Below are positions 1 to 10,513 of a DNA stretch of 64,000 bases, one piece after another. Each line of letters starts with the position of its first letter. The first letter of the stretch is position 1. The stretch is from Macrolepiota albuminosa (Eukaryota > Basidiomycota > Agaricomycetes > Agaricales > Agaricaceae). Position numbers and translations under genes: made by a program. The stretch lies in the NCBI GenBank assembly GCA_027475525.1, contig JAMWFC010000029.1:682001-746000 (forward strand). Direction: 5' to 3'. The notes beneath the pieces were generated by a model that saw nothing but the letters and a program-made list of their open reading frames with translations, ran no database searches and was not told the origin of the DNA.

Positions 1-954
1 ACCGTGCAACGCAGTTTTGGTTCTCGGTAGAAAAAATGCTGTTGTCGGTCGTCCTGCTCTGTCTACTGATGAGGAGACATCAGATGGCTTTACGTGCGTG
101 TCAGGGTTAAAGGCGTTTAGGGTTGGGACTGTAAATTCTCCCAGTCGGGCTGCTGTGTAGAAGCATGTGGTTGCGCAGGCGAATACGGCGATGTTCAGTG
201 AGTCATTGCTCTCTTCTCCTATCTTTAACTGATCATGTATAGCTATCAAGAAAGCTGGCGTGCACGGGCTCCTTTTCTTTTTCTTAGATGTGGCTGGGAC
301 CAATCGTTCTGCGGCCTTGAGGAGTGTTTTCATTCGATCTCCGTCGACTCTCCAAGGTACTCCGTGTAGTATGTGCCATGCTCGCAACCCTGCTAAAAAA
401 TTTTCTATAGCAGACTTCGAGTACGCTCCGGCAGCCGCAGCTACAAAAGCTTCAAGCACCTCGTAGGACACTGGCGCTCTGTCTGTCTCTGGTATCTTTC
501 TCTGATCGCAGAACACGTGAAATAGTAGGAGTCCCGTGCCGTAAGATTCTTTTGTCGACTCTGCCCATGCTGCACTCATTACTTCGAACACCCTCTCCAC
601 ATCCCCCTCTGTTAGCCCAGGCCTTCTTGGAGACGACTCTTCTTTCTTAAACGGGATCCACAGCCTTAACCGGTCTCGTGCAAAGACATGTGGGCGTAAT
701 GGTGACGTGGCAATTTCCAGCCCTGCTGGGTATGGCTTGGGACGCCTTCGGTGCGTTCTCTTGTCATCTTCTGCATCGTCACGCGGTCTCTTAAGGGTTT
801 CTCCAGAACTCTTCAAGGTCCATCCATTCTTGGGTTTGTTGACATCTGACTGCCTCCCGCGTTCCTCTGATTTGAGCACCAGATCTCTCATTCTCGTAAT
901 CAGATATTCTTTGTCCTGTCGGTCTCTGAGAGCTTGACGGGGTGCAGGGCTCAT
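1..954 (-). CDS. DIRS tyrosine recombinase, C-terminus beyond the window
   Basis: The frame is open from position 1 up past 1050. The first plausible ATG is at 954 (MSPAPRQ), inside the last 164 nt of the reverse transcriptase ORF, the overlap expected for DIRS elements. The protein has a basic N-terminus, a helical core-binding region (WAESTKESY, at about 560-600) and the start of the catalytic domain with the motif ARLGEF (minus strand, about 140), which supplies the first catalytic arginine. The C-terminal His-x-x-Arg and Tyr motifs would lie beyond the window edge. Known role of the family: integration of the circular cDNA. No stop codon interrupts the visible 318 codons. Confidence 0.85.
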   Translation of the reverse strand, partial: MSPAPRQALRDRQDKEYLITRMRDLVLKSEERGRQSDVNKPKNGWTLKSSGETLKRPRDDAEDDKRTHRRRPKPYPAGLEIATSPLRPHVFARDRLRLWIPFKKEESSPRRPGLTEGDVERVFEVMSAAWAESTKESYGTGLLLFHVFCDQRKIPETDRAPVSYEVLEAFVAAAAGAYSKSAIENFLAGLRAWHILHGVPWRVDGDRMKTLLKAAERLVPATSKKKKRSPCTPAFLIAIHDQLKIGEESNDSLNIAVFACATTCFYTAARLGEFTVPTLNAFNPDTHVKPSDVSSSVDRAGRPTTAFFLPRTKTALHG

Positions 955-3169
955 CAAAGTCCGTGATGAGGCCTCTGAGGTCTTCTGGGATTGACGTGGG
1001 AGGGAGCAGAAGCTTTCTTTGGGGGTAGATACCTCGCGAAGGCCCGTCTGCGGGGTTAAACTCGCTCGGTACATACCTAGTGTGTATTGTGACTTTTCTG
1101 TATTCGCATTCTTCGTGTATTTTCCTGAAGATGTCGTTGATCTTTTGATTCCTGCTCCTCCCGGCCCACCATCCTTCGACCACTCCTTTATTGTCTCCAT
1201 AGACCCTGATGTGTCTCTCCCCGTTCCCTGTGATGCAGATATATGAGACCAGGAGGGCAAATCCCACCGCTTCTGCCCAACCAATGTCACGTCCGTTTTC
1301 TCTCCATCCCGGGACCAGCCTCCACGCTCTCCATTTTTCACCAATGGTGATGCCGATTCCGGTGCCGGTGCTTGCATCGGAGTATGCTTGAATGTCGAGG
1401 ACTGGTTGTGCTTCTGATATCTGTCTCTCCATTGGTTGAGATAGTATTCGGCTCCACCATTGTAAATCTTCGGGGGTTCTTTTGGGAGGGTGACGCGGCT
1501 TGAAAGGATTGTCGTGGAAAATCCCCATGAAGGCCTCGAGATTGGTAAGAAAAGCTCTTCCCCTGGGTACCACGAGGCAAGCATGCAATAACTTTCCATA
1601 TAGCCTTTGCGTTTCCTCCAGGGTGTGCGACCCCTTCTTCTCCCATTCCGCAATGGCCTGCAGGTACTTTTCTCTCTTTGAGGTTGGTATCCTGACTTTT
1701 CGCTCTTGCAGGTCCCAGGTAAAGCCGATGTACGTGACTTCTCTGCTGAAAGGTACGTCTTTCTCCCTCTCCCATGGTATTCCAAGCTTTTCTGAGATGT
1801 CATCGATATCCTGCATCGCATAGGTAAACTGGGCATCGATATCGGATCGTTCGGAGTCGAGTGACAGGTCTTTGATTCTGGCTGACATGTCTTCGTCATA
1901 TTCGTCGATTTTGTCTTCCGAGTTCTGTGCACCTTGGTACCAAATCCTACCGCCCAAGTGCTTCTTCCCCCCTTCTTTTCGAATCTCCTCTTCCCAATTC
2001 TGTCTAGCAGTGTTGTAGCTTTCGATGTACTCTTTTCTAATCCTGAAAAATATGTGATCATCCACCCACTTGGAAAGAGGCCCCATTCCGCTAGCTCTAA
2101 TGATCTGAGCGCCCGCATCTCCCACTTTGCCATAGACACCACAGCCCGATGCCAGACCAAAGCAATCCATTGTGTCCAGTGCGAATAAGTCTTTGCCTGA
2201 TAATTTGACGACCATTCCTGGCCATTGTGAGGGTTTGATAGGAACTGATCTGTAGGCTTCTTTGACATCGCGGATCGCTGCTTGTGATCCTGGAGGGAGT
2301 CTCGATATGAGCAAATATACTGCATTAAAGGTTCCCCATGTGCAAGGGAACTGCGTTGCATCAATTGCGCAGTTGATCGAGGTGTTGTCAGATCCGCTCT
2401 GTTTGTTGTGTGGGAATGACAGATTCTGTATGAGCCTATATTTTCCGGGCTTGTTGGATTTTGGGATAATGTGGATTGGTGATGATTGGAACGGCCCCAC
2501 GATCTTTTCCACTTGCTCACGAGAATAAGGACCAATGTAACGTCCCTTAGCAAGTTCTGACTCGACAACCCTCTGGAATTCCTCCCTAAGAGACTCGACT
2601 GACTTATTGTTGTCTGGGGTAAAGGTTCTTGATATGGTTGGTATGCCTGCGTCGAATCCCTTTCGGAGATTTTCTGCCAGATCTGGGAATTGATCTTGGA
2701 TACCAGCTCGAGAGATGAAGCTCTGCCACACGTCAGCGTTGTATGGAGTGGCAAACCTAAACCCGCTGTGCCAAATGGCATTTTTGAGCACCATGATCTC
2801 TCTTGCCACATCCCGAGCATTCGTGCTTGTGGTCGTGGGATAAGACTCGACACCCTCTGGGCTTCTGCCAGTCCGTGCAGATCTCCTTCCCCTCTGGGTT
2901 GACGAGTCTGTTGTTTCTGTTCCGTCGAACATGGGCTCTCTGCCCATTCCAGAGCTCGTGGGCTGAACAGCTCCAGATATCGTGGGTGTGGCGACCGAGG
3001 CAGACCGCGCAGGCTGCGTTGTTCGAGGTTCTCGATTCGGTCGATGAGCCTGCGCGGGACTGAAAAAACCCTTCATCTCTCCGATCTCTCGTTCTTTTCT
3101 TTTCAGAGGATCGGTTATGCCTGTCCCTTTCAGATGAGACGGATCTGGCTCTTTTCCCTTTGTTTCCAC
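791..3169 (-). CDS. DIRS reverse transcriptase - RNase H polyprotein
   Basis: This 792-residue ORF has an N-terminal basic linker, then a reverse transcriptase domain (about residues 200-480). The primer-grip-like stretch IIPKSNKPGKYRLIQNLSFP and the catalytic box WVDDHIF are visible. The box is VDD in place of the YxDD of LTR elements, as in DIRS enzymes. An RNase H domain follows (about 625-745) with YSDAS, WAEAVGFA, YGDNKG and NPADGPSRG around the expected acidic residues. The N-terminus overlaps the zinc-knuckle ORF by about 410 nt in another frame, and the C-terminus overlaps the recombinase ORF. The frame is uninterrupted, so this part of the element is well preserved. The start shown is the first ATG; the true start may be supplied by frameshift or splicing from Gag. 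Confidence 0.9.
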   Translation of the reverse strand: METKGKEPDPSHLKGTGITDPLKRKEREIGEMKGFFSPAQAHRPNREPRTTQPARSASVATPTISGAVQPTSSGMGREPMFDGTETTDSSTQRGRRSARTGRSPEGVESYPTTTSTNARDVAREIMVLKNAIWHSGFRFATPYNADVWQSFISRAGIQDQFPDLAENLRKGFDAGIPTISRTFTPDNNKSVESLREEFQRVVESELAKGRYIGPYSREQVEKIVGPFQSSPIHIIPKSNKPGKYRLIQNLSFPHNKQSGSDNTSINCAIDATQFPCTWGTFNAVYLLISRLPPGSQAAIRDVKEAYRSVPIKPSQWPGMVVKLSGKDLFALDTMDCFGLASGCGVYGKVGDAGAQIIRASGMGPLSKWVDDHIFFRIRKEYIESYNTARQNWEEEIRKEGGKKHLGGRIWYQGAQNSEDKIDEYDEDMSARIKDLSLDSERSDIDAQFTYAMQDIDDISEKLGIPWEREKDVPFSREVTYIGFTWDLQERKVRIPTSKREKYLQAIAEWEKKGSHTLEETQRLYGKLLHACLVVPRGRAFLTNLEAFMGIFHDNPFKPRHPPKRTPEDLQWWSRILSQPMERQISEAQPVLDIQAYSDASTGTGIGITIGEKWRAWRLVPGWRENGRDIGWAEAVGFALLVSYICITGNGERHIRVYGDNKGVVEGWWAGRSRNQKINDIFRKIHEECEYRKVTIHTRYVPSEFNPADGPSRGIYPQRKLLLPPTSIPEDLRGLITDFDEPCTPSSSQRPTGQRISDYENERSGAQIRGTREAVRCQQTQEWMDLEEFWRNP

Positions 3170-3230
3170 TGTTGACTAGGGCCGAAGTTTCATTTTTTAG
3201 AGATGTCAATTCTGGATTGGGTTGTATCAC
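2757..3230 (-). CDS. DIRS Gag-like zinc-knuckle ORF
   Basis: This is a 157-residue protein. Its N-terminal half is rich in Arg and Ser. The C-terminal half has paired Cys/His clusters: CAVCLGRHTHDIWSC, then a Cys-rich stretch ending CSGCGKRDHGAQKC, a knuckle-like nucleic-acid-binding module. From memory of the family, basidiomycete DIRS Gag proteins end in this kind of module. It probably is the C-terminal part of the Gag whose N-terminal part is at 3604-4602. The two are separated by about 370 nt containing a 22-bp minisatellite. Whether they are joined by splicing, were split by the repeat, or are separate ORFs cannot be told from the sequence. Confidence 0.65.
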   Translation of the reverse strand: MIQPNPELTSLKNETSALVNSGNKGKRARSVSSERDRHNRSSEKKRTRDRRDEGFFQSRAGSSTESRTSNNAACAVCLGRHTHDIWSCSAHELWNGQRAHVRRNRNNRLVNPEGKEICTDWQKPRGCRVLSHDHKHECSGCGKRDHGAQKCHLAQRV

Positions 3231-3290
3231 GTTGTTATAATTTATTATGCGCCAGGTGATAATGTGAGTGCATTATTGCGTAATTCGCAA

Positions 3291-3400
3291 GCGAGAGTGT
3301 CGCATTCAGCACGCGAGAATGTCGCATTTAGCGTGCGAGAATGTCGCATTTAGCGTGCGAGAGTGTCGCATTTTGCATGCGAGAGTGTCGCATTTCGCAT
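3291..3400. repeat. Minisatellite, five 22-bp units
   Basis: Five consecutive 22-bp units, each beginning GCGAGARTGTCGCATT, differ at only a few positions. The array lies between the two Gag-like ORFs of the DIRS element. Degenerate relatives of the unit continue to about 3440. Confidence 0.85.
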
Positions 3401-3603
3401 GGATTGGTTTTACAGCAGGCGAGAATTTCGCAATTGCGCAGGTGAGGGTGTCACCATGAAAAGCACCAGAGTGACGCCATGTGCAGGTATGAAAGCGATG
3501 AGGATTTGTTCAGAGAGATCCGATACGATAATGTTCCGTGAAAATGTGTAGGTTCAAACATAATTGTTGGAGTTGAGTTAATCAGTGGATGGAGGTGAGA
3601 GGG

Positions 3604-4602
3604 TTAGTGCTTGTCCTTTTGATATGTGAGGCACTGACCTGCCAAGATCGCAGCGCGTTTTTGATCATATAACCTATCCTTTATACCTCTGAGAAGGCGC
3701 TCATCAATGATCCCTATATCGAATATCCCATCTCTAGGCGGATTTTTTATTTGGCGATGCCATTCCCTCCTAACTCTGGCTTGGTAATTGATCAGGACTT
3801 TAATGCCGTCCCCGCCTTCGTTCCTCAGCTTGTGGTTGGTTATCCTAAAGAAGAACGTGTGCATGGCGTCCACCATGTTATTCGGCCATTTTTCGGTAAT
3901 GATTTGCTCCAGGAAGTTCGTAGACGCGATGCAGAGTTGATCCCAAGATAAGTCTTCATCCTGTAACACTTTTGCTTTTGATCTGAAATTCTCCGCCGGT
4001 TTGAGCGCTAAGATATTGTCGTCATTCGTTAGGGAGTACACTTCGTTCGAGGACACCGTCTCGCTCTTAGCTGCTTCCTGCCTTGCTTCCGGCGTGAAGT
4101 ACCCAAGCTCGATATACTCTCGTTCCCCCAGTTTCTTCATAGCGAAGCGCGCGGGAGGATATTCGATTGACTCGGGTACAGCCTTGCCTGGGATTAAATT
4201 GGGACCATCTTCTCTAACATCTGGGGAGGACCTCCTAGAGTGTCTCGTCTCCAGTGTCACGTCATCAACATCATTGCCACCCCTTCCTCTTCCTTCTCTC
4301 CCTCTCTGTTCTCTTTGATCGATTTCTCTTAAATCACCTTCGTTTTGCTCTCTCCTTACTGCCGCCCCGGCTTCCCTTTCTTCTCTTTCTGCTTCCCACG
4401 TTACTCTCCTTCTTTCAACTCCCCGATTCCATTCGTTCGATAGGATCTCCGCGGCACGCTCGTCTGTCATGTCGTCTCTACCGTGTTTTACCGCTTCTCT
4501 CAAGTCTCGAAACTGCTCTAGCATGTAATCGGGGCGAATCTCGTTGTTAGGGTCTACTAGAATAGTTAACATGTCTGAGTTACTCTGCGAGAGACCTTTC
4601 AA
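3604..4602 (-). CDS. DIRS Gag-like ORF, N-terminal part
   Basis: This is a 332-residue ORF with a strongly charged Arg/Glu-rich stretch at about residues 60-125 and a more globular C-terminal half (about 145-330). It sits at the 5' end of the DIRS element in the same direction as the RT and recombinase ORFs, which is why I call it Gag. It has no zinc knuckle of its own; that module is encoded downstream at 2757-3230. No catalytic motif is visible. A run of 14 or more T (plus strand, about 4606-4620) lies just upstream of the start. Identification rests on context more than on sequence. Confidence 0.6.
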   Translation of the reverse strand: MKGLSQSNSDMLTILVDPNNEIRPDYMLEQFRDLREAVKHGRDDMTDERAAEILSNEWNRGVERRRVTWEAEREEREAGAAVRREQNEGDLREIDQREQRGREGRGRGGNDVDDVTLETRHSRRSSPDVREDGPNLIPGKAVPESIEYPPARFAMKKLGEREYIELGYFTPEARQEAAKSETVSSNEVYSLTNDDNILALKPAENFRSKAKVLQDEDLSWDQLCIASTNFLEQIITEKWPNNMVDAMHTFFFRITNHKLRNEGGDGIKVLINYQARVRREWHRQIKNPPRDGIFDIGIIDERLLRGIKDRLYDQKRAAILAGQCLTYQKDKH

Positions 4603-5106
4603 AAGCTTTTTTTTTTTTTTGGAAATAAGAATTGTATCACGGTAGGTTTAACTGAGAAATTTGAGCAACTAAGGCCTCAGCGAGCTTTGCAGCGTGTGCG
4701 GTGGCGAGAGGGCTCTCGGAAGGAAAGGAATACCTCGTGACAACTGCCACCGCAGGCAAAGACTCCACCCTCGCCAAATTCCGCTTCTCCATTTGGCCAG
4801 GCCACCAAATTATTTACCTTGTGAGTACAGCTCACGATCGCAAGTGAGCCAGCCCTGTGGGAAAGTCGAAGCAACGCCGGTCTCGGCCGAATCGCCAAAG
4901 AAGGCTGTCGCTCTGACCGCCCATGTAAGATTTCAGGGTATGTACCTGGTTGGGTTGCAGTGGGTCTGCGGCTGACGCCCAAGGATAGTGAACAAATCAA
5001 ATACATGTTACATAGTTGATACAAACCCCATTAAGACAGTATGTACAGCATTTGTGCCTATGAGATGAAATTGATTTATCCATGAGTGACCATCATTCGA
5101 ATCATC

Positions 5107-6219
5107 CTAGAGAGCAATGGTTGTGTTAGAGATGGATAGTGATGCTGTCCACATCCCTCGTCCTCCATTTATGTCATCCCCAAGCCATGCGTGAAACAAG
5201 AGTTTCGACCCATCGATCGCTGCACATGCACTTCCAGGTGCCTTCAACCCATCCTTACCACTGACAAGTAGTGGTGCTACTGGGCTTCGAGCCTTAGTAT
5301 AGTGTCCATCAACGGAGAAAGCGTAGGCATAGCTCAAGTCGTATGTTTCCTCTGCGAAACATCCCGAGCTAAAGAACAAAAACCATACACCTTTGACTTG
5401 TATGAGACTAGGTGCTTCTATCAGAGGCCCATCCCCATCATCGCGATCGAGTATCATCACTTCGCTGCCAATTTTTGTATGTCCATCCGCTGCAACCTTT
5501 TGAAGCATTATTGGCGTTGACTTTATGGGCGGAACACCATTGTTGCAAGAACCTCCATTTCCTCGGTTATTGCCATCGATCTTATAGACAACGTAAAGGC
5601 TTCCATCAGGATGATGGTGGCCAGCAGCGTCAATTGCCCCGCCCTGGTCCAAGTGGCAGACAAAAGGGTCCGCTAAGGGTGTGTATGGGCCTTTGACATT
5701 GGCAGACGTCGCAACTCCAATACAGTGAGCCGTAGGGTCTTCTGACGAGGTGGCGGCATAATATAAAACAAAGGAGCCATCAGCCTATACAGGTATGTAC
5801 ATTAGAGATAAACTGATGATAAAGGAAGATGGGGTCGTTACAATCTGAATGACCATCGGTGCCCACACGGCAGGATTTGTCTTGTCAACCCATGCTCCAA
5901 CTGTGGGCAATAAATCCTCTCCTGTCACCTGTTACCTGGATCGATAAATGTCGAAAAAGGAAAACTGCACGCATACCGTCCATGCAATGAAATTAGGGCT
6001 TGTAGCAAGTTGAACGTTGATACCACCATTGTTGGTTGCAAAGGCGAACCAAGAATTCTCAGACGGGACCCAGAGAATCGATGGGTCTGGAAAATTTGTG
6101 GGGATTACAGGACCCTTGACAGTGTCGCGCTTAGTTATGTTTCGAGCAGTAAAGCCTGAAACATAGTGCAGCAGTGGATGAATCGAGAGGATTATGGTCA
6201 GAGCGGAGAGAGAGATCAT
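5107..6219 (-). CDS. Secreted glycoside hydrolase family 43 enzyme
   Basis: Three exons, 5977-6219, 5842-5928 and 5107-5784, join across GT-AG introns of 48 and 57 nt and give 335 residues. Residues 1 to about 24 form a signal peptide, so the enzyme is secreted. The GH43 five-bladed propeller signature is visible: FPDPSIL (D45, catalytic base), GGAIDAAG (D162, pKa modulator) and LIEAPSL (E233, catalytic acid). Members cleave arabinan, arabinoxylan or related plant wall polysaccharides; the exact substrate cannot be read from these motifs. I chose the ATG at 6219 because it starts directly at the signal peptide; an in-frame ATG at 6342 would add 41 residues with no homology. The gene is divergent from the DUF726 gene. 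Confidence 0.9.
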
Positions 6220-6959
6220 GGAGTGATTGTTCTCGCACTCCACATCATTTACCTTGAAATAGGCACTGCATCTTCCATCCGAACAAGGCGATGTATAAAT
6301 AATTAAAGGATGCGTCAAAATGATGGACAATTCAAAGAACATCTGACTGATTCAGGATGAAACACCATTAAATGTTCCGGACAGCATTCCTTCATCTTCG
6401 AAGAAATAATAGATTGTAGCTTCATGGCCAAAATACCTCTTGAAGGCATATCCCACTTATGGATCTTGTCCTAAAGTGACTGTCGCCATACTACGAGTCG
6501 TAGTGGCCTACTGAGAGCTGCGTCTTCTCTACCGATTTCTTTGCCATGGAAACCATCGTGTGAGTAGACCAGATTCATCTTCAGGATGCAAGTATTATAG
6601 CCATCTGGAAAAAACTCTCGTATGAAATTCATAGCCGCTCAAGGTACCTTGTAGAATCACTACTATACTCAACTTGCTTTCAAGGGAGCTAGAGGTCTTT
6701 GACAGTGACCTTGACGTGCTGAGTACGGCTGAGTATTTATGGATGAACGCGCCAGCTATATGTGAAGGCATCAGTAAGTAGTCGACCTAATTTTTCATTT
6801 ACATGCTCAACATATGAAAGTCACGGCTTGAAGCTGATAAGTGCGCAGAAGATAAATTATGTAAAAAATCGTTTTCAAAGAATAACATTTCCCACGATAG
6901 TCTCGACAAGAAGTCATTGATGGCACTCTAGTCCACTTTGTCCCTCAACGTCCGTGACC
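6220..6959. promoter_or_regulatory. Divergent intergenic region between GH43 and DUF726 genes
   Basis: These 740 bases separate two divergent genes and should hold both promoters. No ORF here looks coding. An AT-rich block (TATAAATAATTAAAGG, at about 6294) lies about 75 nt upstream of the GH43 start. I see no repeat and no mobile element. Confidence 0.5.
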
Positions 6960-9900
6960 ATGCCAGTTACCCCAATATCTCCTATTGACGTCTCAGACGA
7001 CCATGACGAGGATGGCTGGCAAGATATGCCTGTTGTGCGCCATGATGAGTCTGCTGGCGGCCTTGATGAAGAGGATCGGAAGAAGTACCATTATCAGCCC
7101 TCAGCAACGAGAGTAAAAGCAACGAATGCAATTGGAAATCTCATAGATGTTGATGACTACGGAAATGAGTGGCGTTCGAAGCTTGATGGTGATGAGAGCG
7201 ATTACACAAGGCTTCGTGGCACTGAAGAAGAGGGCACGGACGAGGTTCATCTGCGCACACGCTACCTCTTCGACGAGGACAAAGCTATGACACCTCTCAG
7301 TCAGATGCAGGCGACCAAGAATCTACTTACGGAGGCCCAACGGATTGCCTACGTAGGCTTGTGCTATCTGACTTGTCGCGAAATGTCTCGAGCGCTCATC
7401 AATGCCAATCGAAAAGAGCTTAAGGCTGCTGTGAGCAGCATGGATCTTTGGATATTGAAAATAATGGGTCGATTGTACTATCACATGGAGCTTGCAACGC
7501 AAGGCGAGTCATTACATGACTACAATTCGTGAAGTAGCTTACAATCACACGAACAGAGCAAAAGATGATTGAAAGTCTCGCTGAGCATGGTGTTCTCGCA
7601 TCGGATCTCGTTCCTCCATTAATGACAACGCACACAGTCGCGAATCCGGAATACGACCCCGTCGAAGCTCGAAGACAAGAGACGGAACGTGACTGGACGG
7701 CACACGCCCAAGAAGATGACGGCGAATCCATTTCAGGTCAGACATTGGTGGACGAAACTTCAGACAAAGAGCCGGCTACTCCCAAGGCTTGTAGCCCCAC
7801 ATCGCTTCATATCAGTCACTCGCCGTCCGAGTCCATATCAAGTATTTCACCCACGTCATCGCCAAAAGCGCCGGCGCCTTATCAGACCACAGCAAGGGTC
7901 TTGGGAGACACTTCGACCACTGTACCCGGAGTCACGACCGCACTCTCTACTACAGATCGAGATGTTACTTTGGATATCCGGTGGACAGTGTTGTGCGATC
8001 TCTTTCTGGTCCTGATTGCGGACAGTGTTTACGATGCGAGGTCGCGTGTGCTACTTGAGACTGTTGCTTTGAAACTTGGTTTAGGATGGCTCGATCTTGT
8101 AAAGTTTGAAAGCCGTGTGACCGAAGCCCTTGAGATCCAGGAGGACGTAGAGAATATGGAGCAGAAGGCCTTGATAGAAGGACAACAAAAAGCCCAGAAG
8201 AGGAAGCGGTATGTTATGCTTGGACTTGCAACGTTAGGTATACAGCATACTCTTACTTCTCGAATTTACTGATACGTTCCAGGCGGCGGTTTGGTTATCG
8301 GCCTCTCTGCAGGTCTCCTGGCGCCTGTTATTGGTGCCGGCATTGGTGCAGCATTGACGACTATTGGTATCGGTGGTTCCACAGGCTTTTTGGTTGGGAC
8401 AGCAGGCACAGCTGTCATCACCACAGGTGGGGTTTTGACTGGTTCCGGTATTGCTGTCCACGGCATGGCCAAACGGACAAGACTTGTTCGAACATTTGAC
8501 ATCTTACCACTTCATAATAACAAGAGAGTGAGTTGTATACTTACTGTTCCCGGGTACGATGTACGCCAGATGACAAGAGTCTCTCTCGCTCATTTATCTG
8601 CAGGTTTATGGCTGGCCCACAAGACGATATTCGGCTACCTTTTAGTGTATTAGATCCTATTGTCGGGGATGTCTTCAGCGTGCTTTGGGAACCTGAGATG
8701 ATACAAGAAACTGGAGACGCGTTAAAGATCCTTACAAGCGAAGTCCTTTCACAGATCGGATTGACGGTCCTACAAGCGACCGTTATGTCCGCCCTTGTGA
8801 CTGCCCTTCAATGGCCGATCAGTCAGTCTCAGTCAGCTGCAGCCGCTCCTATTCTGATCTACATTCCTTTACATAGTCTTGACTAAACTCGGTTACCTTA
8901 TCGATAATCCATGGAGCAATGCATTGGACCGCGCGCGCTTGGCTGGTCGCGTGCTCGCAGACGTCTTAATCCATAGAAACCTCGGTGTACGTCCAATTAC
9001 TCTAATCGGGTTTTCACTGGGAGCGCGTGTAATATTCTATGCGCTTTTGGAACTTGCGAAGCAGAAAGCATTTGGGATTGTCCAAGATGTCTTCCTCCTC
9101 GGTGCAACTTTGACTGTGTCGACGAAGACGTGGTTCGAGGCTCGTTCTGTCGTGTCTGGCAGATTTGTCAATGCATACGCCAAGAATGATTGGGTGCTGA
9201 ATTATCTGTTCCGCGCTACAAGTGGAGGGATAGGAACAGTCGCGGGTCTTCGTCCGATCCAGGGGATTCCTGGACTTGAGAACGTCGATGTCACCGACAA
9301 AATTGCTGGACATATGTCTTATCGTGCTTTCATGCCCCTCATTCTGGATCAACTTGGATTCCCCGTTTCTGCGGACTTTTTTGATGACCCACTGGTACGT
9401 TTCTAGCCACTAGTCTCATTCGCAAGTGCTGAATATATGGCCGTCAAATAGGAACACGAGCGTGACGGTGAACGAGTCGTTGGCCGCGCAAAGAAGAGCT
9501 GGTTCTCCCTGAAGAAAAAAGCAAAAGAGCCGCAACATGTCGCACGACCTCCGTTGGCTATTGACCAAAAGAATTCTCCGCAGGTTAACGTTAACTCAAA
9601 AGACGATGATGATCTTCCACCTAGGATGGAACACGAGCCTACATCTTCGACATTTACCACCGAGCCCAAACAGGCCAGTACGTCAACACCCGCTTCCGGA
9701 ACTGCAACACCCAATATCGATAATGATCCTCCTATTCCTGCCCGAGCTGGCTTCGATCTCAAGGCGATCAAGGAAGCTTTGAACAAAGTCAAACCAGAGG
9801 AGCTCAATTTCTCGTCAGCGCCCGTCCGAGCTGATTCCAAACTCCCACTGATCGACCGGAGCGAGTCAGCACTCTCTCACCGTCGTTCTACGCATGCTGT

Positions 9901-10513
9901 CGATGGACTTGAACTGAATAACCGCGAGGATATTTCAGCAAGACTACACCGCGTGGTTTCTCTACCTGTTGTACCGAATAGCGAGTACGCGCCCGAACAG
10001 GTCCAGCAAATACCACATGGAAAGCCGGCTACACCGACACTCGGCTCCCCGTACGAGGGGACACCACGTCCGAGCCCATCACCACGTCCGACACCATTCA
10101 TAACTCCGACACCATTCGCAAACGAAGTTGAGGGATACTCGTGGAACCGACCGCCAGAACCATCCAAGTTCCCTCATACCCCAGCCGAGCCGCCTGCAAG
10201 TTCATGGGGCTCACCGACAGAGTCTAATAACAACATTTCCCATCCGACCTCGGCCTTTGGTGCGGCGTCGCCCATGTCCGCGTCCATGTCTGTGCACATG
10301 CCTGGCTTGGGCTTTTCCTCCTACTCCCACTTGGGTCCGCCTATGGGCTCCTTCCCTGCCAGTGATGACGCAGTAGGTTTGTCGTTTGGCGGTGTGGATG
10401 GCTCCATCACTACGTCGGTGTCTCCGTCACCTGCCGCTGATCCGTGGAAGATACCTAGTCATATTGGATTGGGGAAGAAGAATACTGGTTTCAGTGACAA
10501 CCCGTGGTCGTAA
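6960..10513 (+). CDS. DUF726 alpha/beta-hydrolase, TMCO4/Mil1 family
   Basis: Six exons (6960-7503, 7557-8237, 8283-8553, 8604-8821, 8877-9394, 9452-10513) give 1097 residues. The acidic N-terminus is followed by helices, then a glycine-rich hydrophobic hairpin (about residues 408-460) likely to insert in a membrane. The DUF726 hydrolase domain follows, with the nucleophile elbow GFSLGAR at about residue 616. The C-terminal 330 residues are Pro/Ser-rich and disordered. Relatives are human TMCO4 and yeast Mil1, a membrane-interacting lipase. The substrate is not established here. Intron 1 must use a GC donor (AAG|GCGAGT) to join LATQ to EQKMIE; the other introns are GT-AG of 45-57 nt. The start is the first ATG; a GTG two codons upstream was ignored. 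Confidence 0.88.

Larger units (their letters stand above)
1..4980 (-). mobile_element. DIRS-type tyrosine-recombinase retrotransposon, partial and decayed
   Basis: Read on the minus strand this region carries, in order, a Gag-like ORF, a short zinc-knuckle ORF, a reverse transcriptase/RNase H ORF and an overlapping tyrosine recombinase ORF. That order and the overlap of the last two are diagnostic of DIRS elements, which integrate as circles through a recombinase instead of an integrase and make no target-site duplication. The 3' end lies outside the window. The stretch from about 4680 to 4980 lacks coding potential and is the likely 5' terminal (inverted) repeat, but its partner is not visible here. 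The four ORFs are in different frames and a minisatellite sits between the two Gag pieces, so the copy may be inactive. The outer boundary is approximate. Confidence 0.85.

Noticed and set aside
707..937. Plus-strand frames across 260-3063
   Set aside because: They are antisense shadows of the DIRS recombinase and reverse transcriptase ORFs.
5932..6342. GH43 start at 6342
   Set aside because: The ATG at 6219 begins directly with a signal peptide; the upstream 41 residues look like untranslated sequence.
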